Source of the DNA: Russula earlei
Lineage: Eukaryota > Basidiomycota > Agaricomycetes > Russulales > Russulaceae
Assembly (NCBI GenBank): GCA_025769875.1
Contig: JAGFNK010000421.1
Location: 1 to 45,874 of the forward strand
Reading direction: 5' to 3'
DNA length: 45,874 bases
Part shown: positions 1 through 11,336 of the stretch, one piece after another
How positions within the stretch are numbered: position 1 is the first letter of the stretch
How the letters are laid out: each line of letters starts with the position of its first letter
Notes under the pieces: generated by a model
Seen by the model: only the letters and a program-made list of their open reading frames with translations
What the model was told of the DNA's origin: nothing
Database searches by the model: none
Translations under genes and position numbers: made by a program

Positions 1-1095
1 ACACGAACGCGGGCGCGGGCGCGGGTGCTACAGCCGTGGGCGCTCCCGTTCTCCGGTTCTGGTCTCGTTCTCATTCCTGATCGTGGTCCCGGTCGCACTC
101 CCGATCTCACCCGAGTAACCACCAGTCCTCCCGCTCGTGTTCTTGGGACAGAGGAAGAGACTATGACTACCACAGTACGGGTAGTGTGCATCGCGGGCAG
201 TGATCGGTACGCTTGCCCTGGTCGTGTTGGTGCTGGTGGGGGTGATGCTGTCGACGGAATGGGAGCGGTCCCGGGCCAGGTAATGATTCTGTCGGGAGAG
301 CCAGCAGTCCTTGGTACGCGTCTCGGAAATTTTGATTTTACGCGCGAATGACAAGGCGAGGGCGTGAATACGAGGAATGCTTGTGTGAGTGCAAGGTGTC
401 TGGCGATGCTCCTCCTGATGGCGGTGGTGGCTGTGATAGACCTGGACCTGGACAACGGCAGTTGGTTCACGGCGGTGGGTTGTGTGTGTTTTAGATGAGT
501 CTCGTTCGTGTGTGAGTGACAGAGGTGAGTGCGTCATACAGTCCATGCAAAGCAGCATGACGACGTCGAGGACCGGAGACGTCGAAAGGTGGTCGACGAG
601 GGGCGAGAAGATGATGAAAAGGAGTCGACAGTAGTGAAAAGAAAGTAGCGATACGCTAGAGTTCCTGAGACTGGATGAGGGCAGAGAGGAGAGTAGAGGA
701 CAGTGAGCAAACAAATGAACTTGACGCAGGCTAGGAGAAGGCTGCTGGGAGCTACTTGCACTCAAGAGAAGTAGCTAAGGAGGAGAATAAAATACAAGAG
801 GAAAAGTAAAGTAGAAAGGAGAGGGCATAAAAGATATTCGAGAGAGAGCGAGACTGAAACACGAAAACAAGACAAAGAGGAATCGGACTCGCACCCACGA
901 CATCACAGCATACTACCTAATCATTCATAAACCCTACAACCGATCTTGAGGAAAGAGCGACGTGGCGAGGGAGGCATTGGCGAGGCGCGCTAAGGGCTGC
1001 GAGCCCTCGCGTACGGCAGTGATGACGTTGAGATGAGTGTGAGGGACGTGGGCGCGGGTATTGAGGAAAGGGTCGAGGCTGGGCGATGACGAAGG
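1..1095. repeat. Dispersed repeat X, copy 1
   Basis: This stretch aligns along nearly its whole length with 19540-20575 in the same orientation, with substitutions and small indels. Shared landmarks are the start (GGGCGCTCCCGTTCTC), a TATA-like GGCATAAAAGATATTCGAGA near 825, and GGCTGCGAGCCCTCGCGT near 1000. The plus strand of the first 300 bases reads as an arginine/serine-rich tail (RS, WSRSHS runs) interrupted by TGA codons where CGA would be expected, which looks like a decayed gag-like or RS-rich coding end. Shorter related pieces occur at 16140-16345, 40235-40348 and 44944-45130. It is probably part of an old retroelement, but the class is not established. Long open frames here on both strands overlap and share no family motif. 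Confidence 0.75.
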
Positions 1096-2002
1096 GTAGA
1101 GTGGATGGGAACAGGTAGGAAAGGGAGCGAGAGGGATGCGTAAGATCAATCCTAGGCTCGGATCAACACCCTCCAACCTCTCCGCACAACGCCTCGACTA
1201 TGCTGTTCGCCAGCATCCCCCGGTCTCGACCAGCCCTTTCACAACATCGCCGCCACCCGTTTACCCTCCCCGCCTCGACGCCTCCCGTCCTGCATCATTT
1301 CGGGTTCGCCTTCATACCCTCCATTATCTCGTCGTCTTCCTTTCATCGTTCCGATCTCAACCTATGTCATTCTCTCGTTTATATATGGCCTTGGCGACTG
1401 CACTCAGGTCCTCAGAGTTCGACTGCCTAGCTGTCCCCTCCACTCCTGTGTGATCCCTAGTCCGAACTGCCTTGCTTTATCTCTCTTCTTCTTTGGTCAC
1501 TCTGTCCTCAGTCCGGTCGCACAAACTCAAGCGTGCGCCAACTCGGCTCGCTACAAAACTCATGAGCGACATTGTTACAAATCGCACCGCCGCAAAGGAT
1601 GCAAACGCCTTTCCACGAGCCCGCCTCGAGCGACAGAATGCCTCACGCTCAACGTAATTGTAGCCACCGTCCCTCCTCTCACACTCCCATCCATGGGGTC
1701 CAAGCGCATCATCGTCATTGTTTTACAATCTAGAAGGGTGTCGGGGTACCATCTCCCTTGGCGGTCTGTGGCTCTTCTCTCCGACGGAGTAATCAACGAA
1801 CTCCACGACAAAGGGAACGGCGTCAACTTTGACAATTCCTCCATCGTCGCGTGACAGATGGCTCTCACAATCAAAGTACCACCTTTCCAGCGCCTAAGTG
1901 CTTTCCAATGGAAACATTCATCTCACTCCATCACCTGTCGCTCTATCTGCGTGAGTAAGCTCAGAGACATCAACATGGTCGGAAAAAGTATCTCCATAGC
2001 GT
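1096..2002. other. Intergenic, no supported gene
   Basis: Frames of 60-134 codons are open on both strands but none has a recognisable domain or a convincing exon structure. The sequence becomes less GC-rich towards 2000. A TATATATGG motif lies near 1380 without a linked gene. The boundary with unit A is near 2003, where similarity to 27909 begins. Confidence 0.5.
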
Positions 2003-2177
2003 GCGCCTCCGTTCTCGTGACGATGAAATGTCTTTGCTGCTGGTGTTGATTAAAACTTGCTACAATGGACTTTCTTTTTGCAAGAAATGTAATGATCTGC
2101 GTCATAAGTAGAATTCTGATGTAAGAGATGTTAAATAAGGCGCAGCGTCGGAAGTCCGACTGAAATGCCATCCCCAC

Positions 2178-5100
2178 TTAAGAGAGATGCGATAACTGGT
2201 TGGGTGGGAAGTGCAGGATAACGGTGCGACCTCGTAAACATAGTACTAGAGTAGACTTGTATGAATCTTGACGCTCTGGCCTGCAGGACACTGGGACCCA
2301 ACAGAGTCTCGTGAAATGGGTTCCATGAGGTTTATAAGCCCACCCATCGGAACTGCAATACAAGGCATTGATTGCAATGGCACGCACTGACGTCCAGTTG
2401 CTCTCAAGAGTCTGGATGGCAGCGCCAGTACTCGTGTCCCACATCCGGACAATGCGATCGTCTGACCCAGAGACAATCCGGGTGCCGTCTGGAGAAAACG
2501 CGACGGCAAAGACCCGACCTTGGTGGCCCTCGAGGGTCCTGACGGTGGCGCCAGTACTCGTGTCCCACATCCGGACCGTGCGATCATCTGAGCCCAGAGA
2601 CAATCCGGGTGCCGTCTGGAGAAAACGCGACGGCAAAGACCCCACCTTGGTGGCCCTCGAGGGTCATGACGGTGGCGCCAGTACTCGTGTCCCACATCCG
2701 GACTGTGCGATCATCTGACCCAGAGACAATCCGGGTGCCGTCTGGCGAAAACGCGACGGCTCTGACCGGACCTCGGTGGCCCTCGAGGGTCATGACGGTG
2801 GCGCCAGTACTCGTGTCCCACATCCGGACTGTGCGATCATCTGACCCAGAGACAATCCGGGTGCCGTCTGGCGAAAACGCGACAGCTCTGACCGAATCTT
2901 GGTGGCCCTCGAGAGTCTTGACGGTCGCGCCAGTACTCGTGTCCCACATCTGGACTGTGCGATCCCCTGACCCAGAGACAATCCGGGTGCCGTCTGGAGA
3001 AAACGCGACGGCAAAGACCCAATCTTGGTGGCCCTGGAGGATCTTGACGGTGGCGCCAGTACTCGTGTCCCACATCCGGACTGTGCGATCCCCTGACCCA
3101 GAGACAATCCGGGTGCCGTCTGGAGAAAACGCGACGGCTGTGACCCAATCTTGGTGGCCCTCGAGGGTCTTGACGGTGGCGCCAGTACTCGTGTCCCACA
3201 TCCGGACTGTGCGATCCCAAGACCCAGAGACAATCCGGGTGCCGTCTGGAGAAAACGCGACGACTGTAACCCCATCTTGGTGGCCCTCGAGGGTCTTGAC
3301 GGTGGCGCCAGTACTCGTGTCCCACATCCGGACTGTGCGATCCCAAGACCCAGAGACAATCCGGGTGCCGTCTGGAGAAAACGCGACGGCTGTGACCGGA
3401 CGTTGGTGGCCCTCGAGAGTCTTGACGGTGGCGCCAGTACTCGTGTCCCACATCCGGACTGTGCGATCAAAAGACCCGGAGACAATCCGGGTGCCGTCTG
3501 GAGAAAACGCGACGGCTGTGACCCCAACTTGGTGACCCTCGAGGGTCGTGACGGTCGTGCCAGTACTCGTGTCCCACATCCGGACTGTGCCATCCCTTGA
3601 CCCAGAGACAATCCGGGTGCCGTCTGGAGAAAACGCGACGGCAAAGACCCAATCTTGGTGGCCCTGGAGGATCTTGACGGTGGCGCCAGTACTCGTGTCC
3701 CACATCCGGACTGTGCGATCCCTTGACCCAGAGACAATCCGGGTGCCGTCTGGAGAAAACGCGACAGCTGTGACCCCACCTTGGTGGCCCTCGAGGGTCT
3801 TTACGGTGGCGCCAGTACTCGTGTCCCACATCCGGACTGTGCCATCAGAAGACCCAGAGACAATCCGGGTGCCGTCTGGTGAACAGGCGACAGTATTCAC
3901 TCCACCTTTGTGACCCTCCATCGTTCGCAAGCACGGATTCCATGATTCTTCCATCCCATTCAGCACCATAGCAGATTCCTCCAAGTTCTCCGCGGAAGTG
4001 TGCCCGGATTTTCGAGCACATTGGGGTGAATGGAAGGGCCGAGTAGTAGACATGCAGGGCTGCAACCCTAATGGGATCGAAGAACTCAAGTGTAAACCGT
4101 TCAAGATCATACAGCATCTGAACCATGTCGGTTCGAGGGTCGGCGAACGTCTGCAATCCGTGATGAACGGCCTGCACACAATATAAGCCTCGTTAAAACA
4201 ACTCACTGATAATCCTTTCTGAGCGACCCTCAGTGCGCGAAGGGCAACATCTAGCGAGTCCATCAGACTCATAGCCTCAACCCAGTACAAACTGTGATCG
4301 AAGCAGAATATTCCCAAGACATCAAGCAGCTCGTCTGACGGCGGTGAATTCGCCAGATGATCGGCCCAATGACGGCAGGCATATTGCATCGCTGGCGGAA
4401 TGTTTTTTGCAATCCTTTTCGAGATATCTCCAATCTCGCTGTTCAACTTTGAATAGTCTCCAATCTGACATATATCTCGTTGAAGCCTGTTTAGTTGCTC
4501 CAAGCAATCAATCGCGAGATAACCATGATGCAGCGAAGTATCGATCAGAAATTTTGGCTCTGTACAGCGTTCTGGATCAACGATAAAATCTGGGAAGGAT
4601 GCATGCATCACTTGGACTGCCCCGGGGTCCGAAGGAATGATGACGATTGAACGAAGGCGCTGCAAGATGCTTGCAACAGGAAAACCTGTGCTCGTATTGT
4701 TGCTGAGCAAAGCTGATATGGCGCTCGCAGAGATAGGGTCACAAAGTACAACAATGCAACCGAGAACTCTTCGCAAGCGGAGTACTGTGTCTGCACGGGA
4801 TGATGGTGGAAATGCGTTACGCAAGACGGTGAGGTACAGCTGGTCTAGGTGGTGATAAGGAGTTGACTCTCCAGGGATTCGTGTGGCAGAGACTAGGTCA
4901 CGGAGCTGTCCCCATGGGTTTAAGACATCAGGGTCTTCGATAAATCGAATTGCGGTGGCGGAAAAGATGAACAGTCCATCCGACAGTTGGACAAGTGTGC
5001 GGACGTCGTCGTTAGTGAACCAATCCTGTTCCTGGAGGTCCTCGTTGCGAGATCCAACTTGAGTAAGCTCATGTATTAAAAACGTTTTGATGTCATGGTC

Positions 5101-6750
5101 GACAGATGATCTTGAAATCTCGTGGTGGAAGAACGGACATGTATGTGACCGGAGAGGAGGAGGGAGGGATGGCAGGTGCAGTCTGGGCTCGGGTCGACTC
5201 GTGAGGAAAAGGGAGAACGGAAGCTTGTCAATGTGGGCCGAGAGAACAGAGACAATGAATGAGGTCGCGTTGTCGTCTTTGCACTCATCGAGCGCATCTA
5301 ACACGATGACGGCAGGTGATGGAAATGCCTTGACCCGCTATGACCGACTTTTGGATTGGTTCGATGACGAGCTTTTGCAATTGGTTTGATGGATCAGAGA
5401 ACCAAATATCTGGATTAGCTGCGACCGCGTCTTGCATAAAACACGCGAGTGGTTGGTGGAATGTCGTGCCCAGTTGGTGAGCAATTGAGCTGAATACAAG
5501 CTTTGGATGGTTTCGCTCAGCATCGTCACTTGAGAAGAAGAAACTCGCGGCAAGCCAACTGTTCTTGGCACAGTGCTCGGCAACACTCTGTGCGATAGTG
5601 GACTTTCCGGTACCGGCACCACCAGACAACCAGAAGATGCGGCGCCTGTTTGGACTGACGTCAATAGGAAGCATCGGATCGTCCAAAGGAGTGACGGTGC
5701 GTTGTTCTTGTATAGCCATTGTTGAGTCGTTAATCCATTGGTAGATATTCTCGAGCAGGCTTTCGCGTGTGTGTTCCAAACAAGCATGTCTCTTTCCCTC
5801 ATCGGAACAATCATAACGTGCCTTCCGAGCTCGATGAAAGTTGGACAGTTCATCGTGAACTAAAATAAATAAATCAATAAATTTCAGGGCGCTGCAACAC
5901 GTTTTCTCACTTCGGATATCGTGTAACGCTTGCTGCGTGACCTGTTAGCTACTGAAGATCTTTAATTGGCGTAAGATAAACGTACCACCCCATCGGGAAC
6001 ACGACTAATCTCACGCTGCATTTCCTGGGCAATTCAGATGAACGAGACATGTCTGGAATGTCTGAGAATAACGCACAGTGCCTTCAATTCGAACCCTCTT
6101 GGCGGCTTCAACCTGTACTCATATCAGAACTGTTAAATATGTATGACAAGGAACGGAAGACTTGCAAGAAAATCTTCGATGAGGGCCGTGATTGCTTGGA
6201 CACGACTCTGAATGGAGGCGGCATCTTCTCTGCTACGAAATAATCTGGTTTTCTTTCCACGCGATTGGATCTTTTGCAGGTAATTCGCGATTGTTTCAAG
6301 AGACCTGGATTAGGAATAGTTGCAACAAAATTCTCAGACTCGGAAGCAAGGAAAGAGTTACTTGGAAAAATCAGTGACGAAATCGATAACAGATGTCTGA
6401 ATGTCTTGTTTTCCTTTGAGTGGCCTGAAAATAGATTGTTCGAGGCGCTTTATACGTTGCATCAGTTGATTAATGTCGTCGACGTTGTTCGTCATGGCCT
6501 GGAGTATCGTCCTATTAAATCATTTCTGGCATATCGGAGCCGGAAAGATTACCTGTACGATGTCAACGACTTGGAGGAGCCTACCGAGAGTTCCCTTGAT
6601 AATGGATCCTGCTGGAGGGGGGATCGCATCTGCGGTCTCTTTGAGGACGGAGAGTGAGAGGCTTAACCCGGCGACGGCAGTGGTGCGTGCATCTTCTGCT
6701 CTCCCTTTTTCAGCACGTTTATGAGAGCGAGAGAAAAGGCCTTTCGACAT
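2178..6750 (-). pseudogene. NACHT-WD40 NLR (NWD), copy A, frameshifted
   Basis: Fungal STAND/NLR protein, presumably a cytoplasmic innate-immunity or self/non-self sensor. Exons by comparison with copy B: 6750-6553, 6498-6362, 6304-6148, 6112-6077, 6024-5986, 5941-5911, 5859-4207, 4171-2178. The N-terminal exons give the Agaricomycete helical domain (GLSLSLSVLKETADAIPP). Exon 7 carries the NACHT P-loop GGAGTGKST and Walker B VIVLDALDEC, and exon 8 has 12 WD40 repeats of 42 residues. Three extra bases break the frame: at about 5328 (just before Walker B), 3985 (before the WD40s) and 2592 (inside repeat 11). Exon lengths confirm them: exon 7 is one base and exon 8 two bases longer than expected. 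Without splicing of intron 7 the second insertion is compensated, which creates a 906-codon open frame that mimics a gene. It is either a pseudogene or carries sequencing errors. Confidence 0.9.
2400..3918 (-). repeat. Array of 12 near-identical 126-bp WD40 repeats
   Basis: Twelve tandem units of 126 bp encode GHQxxVxAVAFSPDG...SGSxDxTVRMWDTSTG blades. The units are almost identical in DNA except at a few codons: residues 4, 5, 7, 23 and 25 of each 42-residue repeat, counting from GH. Units 2-3 and 7-8 (unit 1 nearest the NACHT) share the same private variants (KILQ then GHQDWVF) exactly 630 bp apart, which points to duplication of a five-unit block. The array belongs to the NLR on the minus strand; the open frames on the plus strand through it are shadows. 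Confidence 0.95.
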
Positions 6751-8249
6751 AGGATCTTATGGTAGTGGTGGTAGTGGGTTCGACAACAAGAGGTGAATGC
6801 GGTGCAATATCAGATCAAGCCGGCGATAGCCGTAAGATGTGGTGGATTCAATCACGTGGGCCCTGACTTGAGGTGGCCACAACTAGCTCATCTTGGTCGA
6901 AATTGAGTTGCCCGGATTGCCATTTGAGAGTCTGAAACTTGTGAATCAACTTTATTTCGACGGCCTAGGGAAAGCTCAATATGGTGATTTGAGATTAAAA
7001 AAGTACCAAGTGTATATGTATATGTTTCTCCCCTCCTTTACAACGCCTCGTGCTGCTCGATCTGGTCTATAGGCCAGAGCCATGAGAGTATTGCCGAAGC
7101 TGGACTCACTTTCTCTGATCAGATACCTGAGTTGTAACAAGCAAAAGCATCACTAGGGGAGTGGGGGTTGTTCGTGTTCTAGTGATCACCCACAGTTCTG
7201 GTTCACCGTCTTGGAAACGGACAACAGGACGTGTTCACGTTTTTACTGTTGTGCGACCACATGACCCCACATTGGACATTCTCCTTTGTCACTCTCCGTG
7301 TCTCGTTTCTCTTCATCTCATATTTGTGGCAAAAAATCTCATCAAACGAGTGCAGAGATGGAAAGGGGGCGGAGACAATGTTTCCGGCATGTCCTCTATC
7401 CTTTCGAGCTATTCGATGTCATGTGGAGAGAGAGGTGGAAGAGAGGGCCACAGAAGAGTCGCCTGAGAAGGTGAAGAGGTGGAGGAAAACGAAATTAAGA
7501 ACGTGGAGAAGAGGTGGGTTTTGAGGCAGCCAGAGGCAAGTACGTATGCGCAACACCTTATGTTGCCTCTTGGTCTTGGGATGAGTCCTCTGGGGAATAA
7601 ATTTATTGTTTTTTATTTCATTTTCAGAGATCTGTATCACCTAGCTTTCGTCCCAAGCCAATGATGCGATTGATTCACACAGCACATGTCGATATCTTTT
7701 AGTCTGCATTACTCTGTAAAACAGGCGACCCACAGCAGAACACTTCAGAACCCCTGATCCTAGCCAAATCCTATCTACAGTTGCTCATAGTGCAAAAGGA
7801 TGGGGTGCGTTTGAGTTTGTGGAATGAACAATTCACTCGGGGATGGGGGGGGCTTGATCTCATTCTTCTCGCTCCTATCAAGTTCAGCAGGTTGATGGTT
7901 TACCAGGCTGCGACGGGATACACCAGGATCTGTGGGCTACCGATAAAATCGCCACTTGCCTTGTCGGTAATACTTGGACAAGGATCCTGGAAGCATAAAG
8001 ATATAAGATGCGACTGACTGAACCACCTCCCGCAACGAGGTAATCCTAATTGAGGTGCACAATCACATCATCAGCTCGCTTGCATGGAACACAGTGTGGT
8101 GATGGTGCCTGCTGTTCCATTTTTCATCATGTGCGCGGTGCATAAAGTGGCGTCGATTTATGAAACGGGAATAACTTACCAGCACCCTGATTACTGTCGC
8201 GGGCACCAGGTGCGCGCCTATCACCCATCGCCATCGTGGCATTCGTCAT
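6751..8249. other. NLR upstream region, no supported gene
   Basis: This is the space between the NLR start and the end of the F-box-like relic. It is conserved in unit B (32643-34093) as DNA, but open frames are not conserved as proteins between the copies, so I call no gene. It contains a purine-rich stretch (about 7340-7510) and probably the NLR promoter. No clear TATA box could be tied to a start site. Confidence 0.5.
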
Positions 8250-9795
8250 TCAATGGGATCCCACCTTCCACGCCCAGAATGGACCTGAACAAACGGGGAA
8301 GGGAAGGTTTGCACCAAGTGAACGTGAGCGAGGGACAACCTGGTAATGGGTGGGATTCAGGTGCAGGAGGATTGGCAAGGCAAGCATGAAAGTCGGACTT
8401 ACCGAGTGGGTCCGACAACTCAGTGCTCCTGCACCGGTCCACATGCCAATGACACCCATAGCCGAGCCGAGTCCGCCCAGCTGCACGCCTTCGCTGGACC
8501 ACTGGACCTGCCCGTCCTCATGGAATGATATCTGAAATATAAATTAACAGCGCAGGAGGGGCCGTCAGTCGCTCCTTTCCTGTAAATACCTTTCCCGTAA
8601 ATACAGATAAGGGGAGGGGATACACATGAGAGTCCAGCGAACATCGCCAGACGAGACCATTTCGACCGTCCCGCACACGCGTGTGAGATCCGGTGGGGTC
8701 GCTGTGGTATGCCAGTCGCCCGCGACGTGGAATCATCGGTCGCCCGGGCCACTGCGGCGGCGCGCGGGAGTAGTGCTTGATGCGCAACATGAGCGGGATG
8801 ATCCGCATCACCTCAGTAAAGTGATGGGTTGCAGAGCCGCTTTTCCAGAGGTTGAGCCTGTAGTCAAGTTGTTAGAGTGGGAATGATTTGGAATGGGTAA
8901 GGAGATAGGGGGCACACGTTATTGCCTGATGGAGAAAATGTGAATTTGGTAGTTAGGGAATGGGTATATGTGGGCCTAGTCACGCAACGCACCGAGTAAA
9001 TCACAATAATCCAACCAGGAAACACATCGTCTATCAGCGCCCAAATCCGTTTCAACATGGAGCAAGAACAGGTCCTGTGACGCACCTCCACTGTCCCTCC
9101 ACACCGGCCCAGTCCCATCCCTCCCCATTGTTGAACACAGGCTCGCCTGCTACCACCTTGGGTGTCACAGGGGGGAATCCGGGTGAAGAACGAGGAGCGC
9201 ACGGAGCACGCCCTGGTGATGGCGCACGAGCAGATCGCGGAGGTTGAGCTCAATCACCTGGCGTGCAGCCGCAATCGACGCCCAGTCGAAGCATAGGTGG
9301 TCACCGGGAATCTCGGCCCCGGACATCGGCCCCCCACCGTACGAGGTGGTTGCAGCGATTGCTGAGGGTGGAGAAGAGGTAGATGCGTTGCCACCTCGGA
9401 CGGACGAGGATGAGGAAGAACCATCGACGTCCCCATCGTCTCACTCGCCATGATAGTTGTTCTCACTGTCGTCATCAAAAAAACAAGAGTCATTGCCGTC
9501 GAAGTCGGAGCCATCCACCGCACCCGCGAGCGCTCTCAGAAAAAAGTTGGTATCTGGCATCGCTGGGACTGGTGGAGCGACGGTCAATGGCGATCCTGTG
9601 GTGTCCTCTCTCTCAAGGGTGCTAGAACCTGGGTCCGGAGTGGCCGGAGAAGAGGAAGCATCATGAGTGTTGAGAGGCAGGAAGGGCCCAAAGGCACGGG
9701 AGGGGTGGAGGTACGCCATGTTGTAAACGCGGACGCGTGCCAAGCGGCCAACACCGTCCAGTGGTGTTGTAGCAGGTGTTGCCGTAGTACCGAGT
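8250..9795 (-). pseudogene. F-box-like family protein, degenerate
   Basis: Scattered exons on the minus strand read, in order, as an Agaricomycete family that I recall being annotated as F-box proteins; the recollection is tentative. Pieces are: acidic stretch then GRLARVRVYNMAYL (about 9705-9745); DWASIAAARQVIELNLRDLL (about 9240-9300); NNGEGWDWAGVEGQWR (about 9086-9130); GSATHHFTEVMRIIPL (about 8800-8860); HEDGQVQWSSEGVQLGG (about 8470-8530); and the C-terminus GPFWAWKVGSH followed by a stop at 8250. Damage includes an in-frame TGA at 9441-9443 between two coding stretches and a frame change before the DPLG piece. The F-box itself was not found; further acidic segments to about 10080 may belong to it. 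The 3' half is also present in unit B. Confidence 0.5.
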
Positions 9796-10502
9796 ATATC
9801 ATCGCCATTATCCTTTCTTCATCACTCTTGCTTGTACTCCCATCCTTAGGCTAGGGCACAAAGTCTGAATCGTTATCGTCCGACGATAGATCGTCGGCAT
9901 CCTGAACCCCGCTGAGATATCAAGTTCATCACAATCACCATCGCCCCCTTGTCTTCAATCACTGATGTGGATTTTTTTTTCTAAGGCCACAGGTGACACC
10001 CCCGCAGCCGTCGGCATCGGCATCGGGAGTTAGGGGAGAGATGAGCTCCGGATTATGCGGCGGCTCGGCAGCGCTGTTACTAAAGGTGTCATCAAACCAA
10101 CCTATGCCACGAGTTTTTCCAGCAGTCCATCCCACTTGACGGACCCCTTCTGGACGTCGACGTTGCTGTTCTCGTCAAACGCGGAGAGACATGCCATCAA
10201 CACGCGGAGTAGGCCGTGCGCAAAAACGTGCGCAAGCCAGGTGGTGTTGCGCTCATGATGAAGGTTTGGTGTGCATGCGCAGCAATGAAGAGCAGATTGG
10301 GTGTGGGTGTGGAGGGCTGCACGTCTGAAAGTGTGCAGGCAACCAAATGCAATCCACAAAAGCAGGTTGTGACGCAACCACGTGATATACAAATAGAGAC
10401 AAACAACCTCTAATGGGTTGAAGACAGACATTCATGTCGACGTTGCGGCTCTCATTTTTGTGCACACCGCTGCTCAAGCAGCACATCCTTCACACCCTGT
10501 CC
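9796..10502. other. Probable 5' remains of the F-box-like relic
   Basis: Acidic minus-strand pieces (DDLSSDDNDSD near 9880, FDDTFSNSAAEPPHNPE near 10060-10110, FDENSNVDVQKGSVKWDGLL near 10110-10180) look protein-like but are separated by stops. They may be N-terminal parts of the gene at 8250-9795. No gene model can be completed. Confidence 0.35.
10366..10394 (+). repeat. Left member of a 29-bp inverted pair
   Basis: GTTGTGACGCAACCACGTGA and flanking bases match 13556-13584 in reverse orientation with about two differences (ATATCATGTGGTTGCGTCAC there). The pair brackets the low-complexity region. It contains a CACGTG palindrome. It could be the end of a decayed mobile element, or two copies of the same small repeat. 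Confidence 0.6.
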
Positions 10503-11336
10503 ATGGCAAGTGAGGAGCTCGCCTCACTCAAGCTGATTATCGCGCAGGCTTGCGACCAGTGGGATCACCAGGTACGTCCTCCGCCATGCCATACATGTGT
10601 GCACGACCCATCAAATGCTCACCTTCCCCCCCGGCCTCTGCAGCGTCGATTACACTATGCTCAACAAGCACAAGCCGCTGCGGGCAGGGGCACCTTCCCG
10701 AGCGGTCATTACCCCCAGTCCGTTGCCGTCTCGCCCACCGCATATCAGCCTCTCCCGCCATCGCCCCAGTTTCATCAGTGCCTCCACCCTCTGCCAGTAC
10801 CTCAGCCGCGCACACCATCATTCCCACCTCCCGTCACTTCATTCTCCGCCGCCATCTTCGACTGGCCAGCCGTCATCGCTTCGGCCCCATGTGCCCTTGC
10901 CATCCCAGCATCGCCCGCCTTCGCCATTGCCACCACCTCGTCTGCCCCCGCTGCCGTAGCCTCAGCTGCAGCATCGCCTATTGCCACCATCCCCGTCTCT
11001 GCCCTGCCAGCTCCTGTGCCCTCACTGTCGCCTGCCGCGGCCATTGCCTTAGATCCACACCCAACCGCCGTCTTTGCCTCGTCCGCTGCCATCCTGGCCC
11101 CAGTAGCCGTCACCATTGTCTCGTCTGCCATCGCCGTTTCAGCCCCAGTCGTCTCAGTCTCAGCCGCCGCCTCAGTTTCATCAATCTTGCCAGTCGCCCC
11201 TGTCTTCATCTCCTCCATCTCTGCCATGCCTTCACCCCCTGCTGTCTCAGTCTCAGCCGCCGCCACCATGCCCCAGTCTTGTCAGCCGCCTCTGTCACCC
11301 CTACCACTACTGTCTCGCGCCCTACCGTCCCCGTAG
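10503..11336 (+). CDS. Doubtful two-exon Ala/Pro/Ser-rich protein
   Basis: A possible gene: exon 1 10503-10571 (starts MASEELASLKLIIAQACDQW), a good intron GTACGT..CTGCAG at 10572-10643, then exon 2 to the stop at 11336, giving 253 residues. Exon 2 begins glutamine-rich (HYAQQAQAAAG) and becomes alanine/proline/serine/valine repeats without a recognisable domain. Several frames are open through the same C/T-rich stretch on both strands, so openness alone is weak evidence. The support is the splice sites and the amphipathic N-terminus. It could be a gag-like N-terminal piece; 18740-19100 has similar composition. Confidence 0.3.
   Translation: MASEELASLKLIIAQACDQWDHQVRPPPCHTCVHDPSNAHLPPRPLQRRLHYAQQAQAAAGRGTFPSGHYPQSVAVSPTAYQPLPPSPQFHQCLHPLPVPQPRTPSFPPPVTSFSAAIFDWPAVIASAPCALAIPASPAFAIATTSSAPAAVASAAASPIATIPVSALPAPVPSLSPAAAIALDPHPTAVFASSAAILAPVAVTIVSSAIAVSAPVVSVSAAASVSSILPVAPVFISSISAMPSPPAVSVSAAATMPQSCQPPLSPLPLLSRALPSP

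Larger units (their letters stand above)
2003..8983. repeat. Segmental duplication, unit A (7 kb)
   Basis: This segment is a direct duplicate of 27909-34855. Similarity starts at GTGCGCCTCCGTTCTCG (GTGCACCTCCATTCTCG in B) and ends near GTGGGCCTAGTC (GTGGGTCTAGTC in B). The copies match exon by exon across the NLR and continue through its upstream region into the 3' half of an F-box-like gene. Coding exons keep the same lengths in both units apart from the single-base insertions in A and one extra codon in B. The upstream flanks differ: ordinary DNA before A, a Helitron fragment before B. Confidence 0.9.

Noticed and set aside
28..765. 245-codon minus-strand frame in repeat X
   Set aside because: It is not preserved in the second copy of the repeat and has no recognisable content.
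2609..3535. 308-codon open frame on the plus strand with repeats
   Set aside because: It is an antisense shadow of the 126-bp WD40 array; the repeated peptide has no domain.
2400..3918. Tandem 126-bp repeats as CRISPR or satellite
   Set aside because: No spacers, and every unit encodes one WD40 blade in frame with the NLR.
2584..5304. A 906-codon open frame as a complete WD40 protein
   Set aside because: It lacks the P-loop, reads through a conserved intron and stops at a frameshift inside a repeat. It is open only because a 35-nt intron and a 1-base insertion cancel out.
7161..7524. Small gene upstream of the NLR
   Set aside because: The corresponding frames in the duplicate unit are not conserved in sequence or length, so there is no sign of selection on a protein.
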